Shown: in pieces, positions 1-7,400 of the stretch
Numbering within the stretch: position 1 is the stretch's first letter
How the letters are laid out: each line of letters begins with the position of its first letter
Assembly (NCBI GenBank): GCA_905197585.1
Contig: CAJJZO010000036.1
Coordinates: 1 to 12,571 of the forward strand
Direction of reading: 5' to 3'
Source: an uncultured Collinsella sp.
Lineage (GTDB): Bacteria > Actinomycetota > Coriobacteriia > Coriobacteriales > Coriobacteriaceae
DNA: 12,571 nucleotides
The notes under the pieces: model-generated
Databases searched by the model: none
Told to the model about the DNA's origin: nothing
The model's input: the letters and a program-made list of their open reading frames with translations, nothing else
Translations under genes and position numbers: made by a program

Positions 1-2006
1 ACCAGCGCGATGTCGCGATCTTCCTTGAGCACCTGGGCATACAGCAGCTTGCTGCCACCGTAGATGGCGTTCTTGAGGCGCTTGCGGTTGGTCTTGGTGA
101 CGTATCCGGAAAGCGCGACGCGCACCACGCGGCCGTTCTCAAAGACGAACAGCACGTCGGCCTTGTAGTCCTCGGGGTCGATGACCCAGATGACGCTCTC
201 GTCGGGTTCCATCTCAAGATCGGTCGGCAGGTACGAGCCCAGCTGTGCCGACTTGGTATCCTCAAACGCCGCGACTTTGCACTTATACACCTGGCTCTTG
301 TTGGTAAAGACCAGCAACTCGTGCGTGTTGGAGGACGGGAACTCGATAAAGGGTTTGTCACCGTCCTTGTACTTGAGCGTGGTCGCCTTCTTGAGTACGC
401 GGTCCGTCATCTTCTTAAGGTAGCCATCGCGCGAGAGCATGATGGTGACCGGGTACTCCTCGACCTCGGGCTCCAGGCTCACCTCGATAACCTCATGGGG
501 CTCGATCCTGCCCGTGCGGCGCGGCATCACGTACTTCTTGTTGACTGCGGCCAGCTCGTCGCTGATGACCTTCTTGATGTTCTCCTCGCTGGAGAGGATC
601 TCCTCAAGCTCGGCAATCTCGCCCTCGAGCTTAGCGATGTCCTTGGTGCGGTTGAGGATGTACTCCTCGTTGATGTTGCGGAGCTTAAGCTCGGCAACAA
701 ACTCGGCCTGGGTCTCGTCGATGTCGAAACCCTTCATAAGGTTGGGCACGACCTCGGCTTCGAGCTTGGTGCCGCGGATGATGGCGATGGCCTTGTCGAT
801 GTCGAGCAAGATCGCCTCGAGGCCGTGCAGCAGGTGCAGGCGCTCGGACTTTTTGCCCAGGTCAAAGTTAATGCGGCGACGCGTGGACTCAATACGCCAT
901 TTGACCCACTCGTGCAGAATCTGGCGCACGCCCATAACACGGGGATAGCCGTCGACGAGCACGTTGAAGTTGCACGAGAACGAATCCTGCAGCGTGGTCG
1001 AGCGATAGAGCTTGGCCATGAGCTTGTCGGGGTCGACGCCGCGCTTAAGGTCGATGGCGATGCGCAGGCCCGAAAGATCGGTCTCGTCGCGGATATCGGC
1101 GATCTCCTTGACCTTGCCCTCCTTGGAGAGCTTGACGATGCGCTCGATGATGACATCGGTCTTGGTGGTGTAGGGAATCTCGTAGACCTCGATGATGCGC
1201 TCTTCGGGAATCCAGCGCCAGCGGGAGCGGATCTGGAAGCTGCCCAGGCCGGTCTCGATAATCTTTTCCATCTCCTCGCGGCGGTAGATAATCTCGCCGC
1301 CGGTTGAGAAGTCGGGCATGGGCATATATTCGAGCAGGTCGCAGTCGGGATCCTGCAGGTAGTGCATCGTGGCAGTGCAGACCTCGTTGAGGTTGAAACC
1401 GCAGATGTCGGACGCCATGGCGACGCCGATGCCCTTGTTGGCCGAGACGAGGATGTTAGGGAACGTGGTGGGTAGCAGACGCGGCTCCTTCATGGCGCCG
1501 TCGTAGCTGTCGACGAAGTCGACCGGGTCCTTGTCGATGTCCTTGAAGATCTCGGCGCTGATGGGGGAGAGCTTGGCCTCGGTATAACGCGAGGCGGCGT
1601 AGCTCAGGTCGCCCGAATAGTACTTGCCAAAGTTGCCCTTCGACTCCACAAAGGGCGCGAGCAGCGCCTCGTTGCCGGTGGCCAGGCGCACCATCGTCTC
1701 ATAGATCGCGGCGTCGCCGTGCGGATTGAGCTTCATGGTCTGGCCCACGATGTTGGCGCTCTTCTGGCGCTCGCCCTTGAGCAGACCCATCTTGTACATG
1801 GTGTAGAGCAGCTTGCGGTGCGAGGGCTTAAAGCCGTCGATCTCGGGGAACGCACGCGAGACGTTGACGCTCATGGCGTAGGGCATGTAGTTGACCTCGA
1901 GCGTCTGCGTGATCGGCTGGTCGGTGACCTCGGAGTGCAGGCCGATGACGTTCTCGGCGTTGACCTGCTTTTTCTTTGGCTGGTTCTTCGTCTTCTTCTT
2001 TGCCAC
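1..2006 (-). CDS. Divergent type IIA DNA topoisomerase, A subunit (ParC/GyrA family), partial
   Basis: This is the DNA breakage-reunion subunit of a type IIA topoisomerase; 668 codons are present and the C-terminus lies beyond the left edge. It starts at GTG (2006-2004): an in-frame TAA lies just upstream, no other start codon intervenes, and GAGGA precedes it. A lysine-rich tail (MAKKKTKNQPKKKQ) leads into the winged-helix core with HRKLLYTMYKMGLL (about 64-76) and NPHGDAAIYE (94-103). The catalytic tyrosine is Tyr141 in AASRYTEAKL (codon 1584-1586). A coiled-coil region follows (about 400-490), then beta-pinwheel blades from about 515. Two oddities: the residue equivalent to GyrA Ser83 is Ala99, and no QRRGGKG-type GyrA box is seen where the pinwheel begins (DGYLKKMTDRVLKKATTLKY). 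In this family that box is needed for DNA wrapping and negative supercoiling, so relaxation or decatenation is the likelier activity (inference). The B subunit gene lies 45 bases upstream, in the same operon. A routine annotation might call it gyrA or parC. Confidence 0.93.
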   Translation of the reverse strand, partial: MAKKKTKNQPKKKQVNAENVIGLHSEVTDQPITQTLEVNYMPYAMSVNVSRAFPEIDGFKPSHRKLLYTMYKMGLLKGERQKSANIVGQTMKLNPHGDAAIYETMVRLATGNEALLAPFVESKGNFGKYYSGDLSYAASRYTEAKLSPISAEIFKDIDKDPVDFVDSYDGAMKEPRLLPTTFPNILVSANKGIGVAMASDICGFNLNEVCTATMHYLQDPDCDLLEYMPMPDFSTGGEIIYRREEMEKIIETGLGSFQIRSRWRWIPEERIIEVYEIPYTTKTDVIIERIVKLSKEGKVKEIADIRDETDLSGLRIAIDLKRGVDPDKLMAKLYRSTTLQDSFSCNFNVLVDGYPRVMGVRQILHEWVKWRIESTRRRINFDLGKKSERLHLLHGLEAILLDIDKAIAIIRGTKLEAEVVPNLMKGFDIDETQAEFVAELKLRNINEEYILNRTKDIAKLEGEIAELEEILSSEENIKKVISDELAAVNKKYVMPRRTGRIEPHEVIEVSLEPEVEEYPVTIMLSRDGYLKKMTDRVLKKATTLKYKDGDKPFIEFPSSNTHELLVFTNKSQVYKCKVAAFEDTKSAQLGSYLPTDLEMEPDESVIWVIDPEDYKADVLFVFENGRVVRVALSGYVTKTNRKRLKNAIYGGSKLLYAQVLKEDRDIAL

Positions 2007-2010
2007 GATT

Positions 2011-2017
2011 TCCTCTT
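2011..2017 (-). promoter_or_regulatory. Ribosome binding site that fixes the GTG start of the topoisomerase A subunit
   Basis: AAGAGGA lies 4 bases upstream of the GTG codon at 2006-2004. The in-frame stop TAA a few codons upstream rules out a longer protein, and the next in-frame ATG would remove about 40 residues of the conserved N-terminus. Confidence 0.7.
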
Positions 2018-2051
2018 GAACTTCTTAAGGGCCGTCGTTATCGATTTGCTG

Positions 2052-4049
2052 CTATTGCAGGTCCAGCTGGTCCAGATATTCCTTGCCGTGCTCGGAGATA
2101 TGGCGCTTGCGGCCCGCCTCGTCGTTGCCCAGCAACAGGTTGAACATGGTTTCCATCTTGGTGACGTCCTCGGGCTCCACCTTGATCAGACGACGCGTCT
2201 CGGGGTTCATGGTGGTGAGCCACATCATGTCCGGATCGTTCTCACCAAGACCCTTGGAGCGGTTGATGGAGCACTTCTGGTCGCCGATCTCCTTAAGGAT
2301 GCCGTTCTTTTCGAGCTCGGTGTAGGCAAAGTAGGTCTTTTCTTTGCAATTGATCTCGTAGAGCGGCGACTCGGCGATATACACGTAACCCTCGTCGATG
2401 AGCGTGGGCACCAGGCGATAGAGCATGGTGAGCACAAGCGTGCGGATGTGGTAACCGTCGACGTCGGCGTCCGTACAGATAATGACCTTGTTCCAGTTGA
2501 GGTTGTCCAGGTCAAAGGCGCCAAGGTTCTTGATGCGCTTGTCTTTGATCTCCACGCCGCAGCCCAGCACGCGCATGAGGTCCATGATGATGTCGGACTT
2601 AAAGATACGCGGGTAGTCCTCCTTCAGGCAGTTGAGGATCTTGCCGCGGACGGGCATAACACCCTGGAACTCGGCATCGCGCGACGTGCGAATGGCGCCT
2701 GCTGCCGAGTCACCCTCTACGATGTAGATCTCGCGGCGGCTCTTGTCCTTGGAGCGGCAATCGATGAACTTTTGCACACGGTTGGCCATGTCGGTCTTCT
2801 GCTGCAGGTTGGTCTTGATGCTCTGGCGCGTCTTCTCGGCGTTCTCGCGCGAGCGCTTGTTGATGAGCACCTGCTCCATGATCTTGTTGGCAGCGTCTTT
2901 GTTCTCGATCAGGTAAGTCGAGAGGCGCTCCTTAAAGAAGGCCGTCATAGCCTGCTGGATAAAGCGGTTGTTGATGGCCTTCTTAGTCTGGTTCTCGTAG
3001 GACGTCTGGGTTGAGAAGCAGTTGGTCACCAGCACCAGACAGTCCTGGACGTCCTGCCACTTAATGCCGCTCTCGTTTTTGTTGTATTTGCCCTGTTGCT
3101 TAATGTAGGCATCGATGGCGCTGGTCAGAGCGCTGCGGGCCGCCTTCTCGGGTGAGCCGCCATTCTCGAGCCACGATGAGTTGTGGTAGTACTCCTGCAT
3201 CATGAAGGTGCGCGAGAAGCACATGCACGCGGTAATCTTCACGTTGTAATCGGGCAGGTCCTCGCGATCGCGACCGCGACGGTCGGCCTCGATAAAGAAG
3301 GGCTCGGTGAGGTAGTCGGTACCGACCTTCTCGAGCACGTAGTCTTCGATGCCCTTGGGATAGCAAAAGTCCTCTTCGGTAAATTCGCCGTCGTCGCCCT
3401 CGATGCGCAGGCGGAAGGTCACGTTGGCGTTGACCACGGCCTGGCGGCGCATGGTTTCGCGATACCAATCGTGGGGGATGCTGATGGAGGTAAAGACCTC
3501 AAGATCGGGGCGCCACTTGATGGTGGTGCCGGTACGGTCCTCGTCGCTGGGCTCAATCTCGAGTGCCTTCTTTTTGGCGCCGACGACCTTGCCCTTCTTA
3601 AAGTGCAGGGAGTACTTGTTGCCGTCGCGCCAAACCGTGACGTCCATGTACTCGGAGGCGTACTGGGTCGCGCACGAGCCCAGGCCATTGGTACCGAGCG
3701 AGAAGTCGTAGTCGCCGCCCTGGTTGTTGTTGTATTTGCCGCCGGCGTAGAGCTCGCAAAAGACGAGTTCCCAGTTAAAGCGCTTCTCGGAAGGGTTCCA
3801 GTCGAGCGGGCAGCCGCGGCCGTTGTCCTCTACCTGAATGGAGCCATCGCGAAAGGCGGTAAGGGTGATGAGCTTGCCGTAGCCCTGGCGCGCCTCGTCA
3901 ACGGCGTTGGACAGGATCTCGAAGGCAGCGTGTGCACAGCCATCGAGTCCGTCCGAGCCAAAGATGACGGCGGGGCGCAGGCGTACGCGCTCCTCGTCCT
4001 TGAGCTGGCGGATACTGTCGTTACCATAGTTTGCGGTGTTTTTTGCCAT
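2052..4049 (-). CDS. Divergent type IIA DNA topoisomerase, B subunit (ParE/GyrB family, ATPase and Toprim)
   Basis: This 665-residue protein is the ATP-driven partner of the downstream A subunit. The GHKL ATPase comes first: catalytic Glu44 and Mg-binding Asn48 in FEILSNAVDEA, EDNGRG at 74-79, GTNGLG at 119-124 (GyrB has GLHGVG) and RTGTTIKW at 172-179. The transducer domain carries the ATP-contacting QTK loop (354-356). The Toprim domain has EGDSAAGA (445-452; EGDSAGGSA is usual), PVRGKILN (466-473), DADVDG (527-532) and SKGLGENDP (598-606). The length fits the short ParE/GyrB form without the long insertion of E. coli GyrB. All catalytic residues are kept, so it should be active, but motif drift marks it as a paralogue rather than the housekeeping GyrB. 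ATG 4049 is the only usable start: an in-frame TAA lies upstream with no other start codon between. The best Shine-Dalgarno match, AAAGGAG (4066-4072), is 16 bases away, unusually far. The A subunit follows after 45 bases. Confidence 0.95.
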   Translation of the reverse strand: MAKNTANYGNDSIRQLKDEERVRLRPAVIFGSDGLDGCAHAAFEILSNAVDEARQGYGKLITLTAFRDGSIQVEDNGRGCPLDWNPSEKRFNWELVFCELYAGGKYNNNQGGDYDFSLGTNGLGSCATQYASEYMDVTVWRDGNKYSLHFKKGKVVGAKKKALEIEPSDEDRTGTTIKWRPDLEVFTSISIPHDWYRETMRRQAVVNANVTFRLRIEGDDGEFTEEDFCYPKGIEDYVLEKVGTDYLTEPFFIEADRRGRDREDLPDYNVKITACMCFSRTFMMQEYYHNSSWLENGGSPEKAARSALTSAIDAYIKQQGKYNKNESGIKWQDVQDCLVLVTNCFSTQTSYENQTKKAINNRFIQQAMTAFFKERLSTYLIENKDAANKIMEQVLINKRSRENAEKTRQSIKTNLQQKTDMANRVQKFIDCRSKDKSRREIYIVEGDSAAGAIRTSRDAEFQGVMPVRGKILNCLKEDYPRIFKSDIIMDLMRVLGCGVEIKDKRIKNLGAFDLDNLNWNKVIICTDADVDGYHIRTLVLTMLYRLVPTLIDEGYVYIAESPLYEINCKEKTYFAYTELEKNGILKEIGDQKCSINRSKGLGENDPDMMWLTTMNPETRRLIKVEPEDVTKMETMFNLLLGNDEAGRKRHISEHGKEYLDQLDLQ

Positions 4050-4144
4050 ACTCGCTCTCTCGGTGCTCCTTTGCTGCGTTTAAGTCATATAGATAGTCAA
4101 GGTAGCATAGCCCAGCCCATAGGCGATTCCACCAACACGAAATC

Positions 4145-4173
4145 CATCGAACAATCCTTCGGAGTTCGATGGA
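4145..4173. repeat. Inverted repeat 1 (9-base perfect arms, 11-base loop)
   Basis: CCATCGAAC at 4145-4153 is perfectly complementary to GTTCGATGG at 4165-4173. Flanking bases extend the pairing imperfectly (AAT on the left, AGATT on the right). There is no T-run on either side, so it does not look like an intrinsic terminator. It lies about 95 bases upstream of the topoisomerase B start and may be part of the mRNA leader, a protein binding site or a REP-like repeat. Confidence 0.75.
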
Positions 4174-4181
4174 GATTCGTT

Positions 4182-4218
4182 TACTCGGACAAAACCGAGT
4201 CGGCTCTGTCCGAGTAAG
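4182..4218. repeat. Inverted repeat 2 (11-base perfect arms, 15-base loop)
   Basis: TTACTCGGACA at 4182-4192 pairs perfectly with TGTCCGAGTAA at 4208-4218. The loop contains a second CCGAGT (4196-4201), which can instead pair with ACTCGG at 4184-4189, so two alternative stems compete for the same arm. It sits 8 bases from inverted repeat 1. No T-run follows on either strand. Function unknown. Confidence 0.8.
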
Positions 4219-4357
4219 TTTGAATAGCGAATCGAATGCGTCCTGCTGCGTTTGCGGTTGGATACGCTGTCGAAGACGTGTCGTGCGGATTGTTGGCGAA
4301 AAGACGGTGTGCCAAGCTCGAGGCAGAACTCGACTCCTCTGACGATATCTAATGCGT

Positions 4358-4397
4358 AATGGGCTGGCTCTGGGTATCCAGAACCAGCCCATTTTGA
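4358..4397. terminator. Probable intrinsic terminator after the surface protein gene
   Basis: AATGGGCTGG (4358-4367) pairs with CCAGCCCATT (4384-4393). After one mismatch the stem continues with TCTGG/CCAGA and closes on a short loop. It lies about 50 bases downstream of the stop codon of the minus-strand surface protein gene, where a terminator is expected. The T-run is short on both strands (TTTT on plus, TT on minus), so termination on the minus strand may be imperfect. Confidence 0.65.
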
Positions 4398-4442
4398 TGG
4401 TCGATGAGCCGAGTCGGCGTCTCTCGCAAAGGTAACTGAGAG

Positions 4443-7400
4443 CTAGTGAGGCTTATCAGAATTGACCTCATCGGCGGTGGCTTTTTCGAGCGCCGTGCGG
4501 CGGGCGCTGTAGGCGATGAGGCCTGCGCCTGCCGCGGCGAGTGCTGCAGCGGCTGCCGTAAGGGGAGCGCTGGCATCGCCCGTGCCTGCAAGCGCTCCCG
4601 CTTTTCCGGAGCGCTTGTTATTGCCGTGGTCCTTGCCACTGCTGGAGCTGCTTCCGCCGGAGCCGCCGCCCTTGTCAGTACCGCCGCCACTCGAGCCGCC
4701 ACCGCCGTCTGCTGTCATCGGGGCGTCGTGAAGTCCTGTCGTATCCGCGCTGTCGCATACGCCGACCTGAACTTCTGAGCGTTCGCATGCCGCGTCGGGC
4801 ACATGAAGTTCGTGCAGTACGGCACCCAGCGCTGAGTTTGCGCCCGGTCGAATTTCCTCGAGCGTTACGGGATCGAGCGCCACCAGATTACGCGCCTTCG
4901 CATACAGCGTTACGCGTTTGCCCACTTCGTCGCTCCAACTCTCGGGGATGGCGAAGCTCATGCGGAATTGTGCCGTGCAACCCGGTGCCAGCACGGCGTT
5001 GCCGTTGTCGGCTACCAGCGGGTGCGTTGCAAAACGTGCGCCCAGCGTCTCGAGCGCGTACTTCACGTGTGCCATATCGTTGGCCGAAGCGTCCTCGGCA
5101 AGCTCTGGATCGTAGATCGATGCCATGCGTGCGTTCACTCCGAACCCGATGGATGCGCTGGAGAACGGCTGACTGGAGCCCTCTCGGTACAGATCGATCG
5201 TGCCGGCGGTCAGCAAGGTGTTGCCGTCGTTTCGCACCGTGACCATGAAGGATTCGCCTGCTGCTCCGGGCACCACCGCGCCCGACGTAGCGACCGCGCC
5301 CGTCGGAGTGGCACACGCCACCAAGGGCACTTCGATGCCGTGCAGCTCCGCCTTGCTCTGCTCGGCACTCACAATGTGCGTGGCGAGCGCGGAGAGCATG
5401 CCTCCCGACGTTAAAAAAGTCGTTATCTGATCGACGGGATGGTCCAGCTCACACATCACGAACGGCTCCGTGAACAGATCGCCTGCCAAGGTGCTGGCGA
5501 AGATGCGGAAGTGCTTGCCCATCACTGCTACCGGGTTGCCTTCTTCGTCGTAGGTTTGTCCCACCTTGCCATCGGTGTTCTCTACATAGAGCACGCACCT
5601 GCCGTTGTTGCTTACGCTAAACGATGCCGGGCCACAGCCTGCGGCACCCACGGGCTGCGTTGCAAATGCCGATGCGCCTCGCGTCCACGTAACATGCTGC
5701 AGCTGCTCGTTGACAGTTGCCAAAAAGCCCGTGTGCTGCGGCCACGGCACCGCGTGGGGTACTGTGGCATCTGGCGACATAACGCCCCAGCCCGCGATGG
5801 ACTGGCCGATCACGGCGTACGATGCGCAGCCGCAACCGTCTGCGGTCTCGTATGCAACGGGCACCACCATTTTGCCGTTGATATTCTCGGGCTCACCCAG
5901 CTCGATACTCGACGGTGCTTGCGGAAAGCGGAGAACTTGGCGGAACGTCAGGCTGTCGCCCGAAACGTCCGACCATAGGGTAAAGCACTCCAGCGCAACC
6001 TCAGCCTCGCTGCCGAGCGCCTTTTCTGCGGTGGTCCCGCGGCGGTGGAGGTAAGCGCCCGACAGACGTCCGTCGACCAGCGTCTTGCCCACCGTGATGC
6101 GTGGGCACTGCAGGCAATGGCAGCCATCCTCCTGAAGGCGGCCGCGCGAGATGCTGCGCCACGACGTGTGCGACATCACGCGAATTCCGTCGTTGCTTAT
6201 GCGCAGACGCACAACGGACAGTATGCCGGCTGTGCTTGCCGTATCGAAAAGGGTGTTGTCGCCGTCGGGGCGCTCGCCCGAGACCAACAGCACGTAGGCG
6301 TCCTGGTTTCCTCTTCCGTCCGTATATTCCACCACGTCGAAGTCGTAATCGTATATGCCGTCGCGCTCCACGTCGTTCTCGCCAAACCCAAGGGGAAAGT
6401 CCACGGGCGTGGGAGCGGACCACGTGCCGTTTGCCTTTGTGTGCACCACTAGGCGCGAGCGGCCATTGTCGCCGTAGCGCACCGAGGCGATACGGAACAG
6501 GCATTCTACGCCGGCAATCATTGCCAGCTTCATGTGGGCTTCGCTGAGCACGCCAGTAAACAGCACGTTGTCGCTCGAGGGCTTGATGCCGCCACGCTCG
6601 TCCTCCGATACACCGGCAGAATTGGCGTTGGGGTCCGCAACGGCGTCCTTCGCCTGCCCGATATGGGTGTACGCATACATCGGCGCGGCGTTTTCGTCGT
6701 TCTCTATCAGTGCGTGGACGAAATGCTCGACCTGTCCCGTGTCGTCGCTCTCCGCGTCTGCTTCGAGCTCAATGCGCGTGATTGCTTGATTCCAATCGCG
6801 TACGGTAGACGTGACGTTTATCGCGGTGGCTGCAACCTCGGCGCGCGCGAGCAGCTCGGAATTGGTGACGATGGTGGCTGACGCGATAAACTGCGGCACG
6901 CCGCCCGCCTTGATGTTGCCGGGCGTGCCGAAACGGGCATCCAACGTGTAAGGCGTATCCCCACCCAATGCGAGCTCAGAGCGCTGGAGCACATACTGGT
7001 CGCCATTGTTCACCGACATATTCCACGAATCGATGAGTGTGGGCCACGACCCCGACCAAGCCTTGGTGGTCCACTTGAACATTACGAACTGGAGTATCAC
7101 ATCGACATCGACGTCTGCACCTACGCGCAGTCGCGGAAGCTGGTGTCCATCTGCCTTCTCGTACCCAATGAACAGCGTGAGGGATGCGGCGCCGCGCACA
7201 GCAGACGAAGCGACGCCTGCAACGCCGGCGCCAAAGGTGACGGCAAGCCCGATCTGGATGGTGAACGAGCCCGACGTGTTTGAATAGTCGAGCGAAATGT
7301 TTTTAAAAAACGCCGCGCCGCTGCCGTGCGTGTGGGCACCCACGGCGAGCGCCAGCTTCGCCAGCACCCAGGGGTTGACGTTTAGGAAAAATGGCACCGG

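Larger units (their letters stand above)
4050..4442. other. Gene-free region upstream of the topoisomerase operon
   Basis: No ORF here has a plausible ribosome binding site or recognisable product. The stretch holds, from left to right: the probable leader of the topoisomerase B gene with a distant Shine-Dalgarno; a lone TTGACT (minus strand, near 4097) without a convincing -10 at the right spacing; two tandem inverted repeats (4145-4173 and 4182-4218); an unremarkable stretch of about 140 bases (4219-4357); and a long terminator-like hairpin (4358-4397) just after the surface protein gene. A promoter for the topoisomerase genes must lie in this region or upstream of it, but I cannot place it with confidence. 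Confidence 0.7.

Noticed and set aside
1719..3014. Long plus-strand open frame (431 codons) across both topoisomerase genes, with similar ones at 321-1307 and 3183-4217
   Set aside because: They lie exactly antisense to well-conserved topoisomerase domains and encode Leu/Val/Asp/His-rich sequence without motifs; this is the usual by-product of GC-rich codon use.
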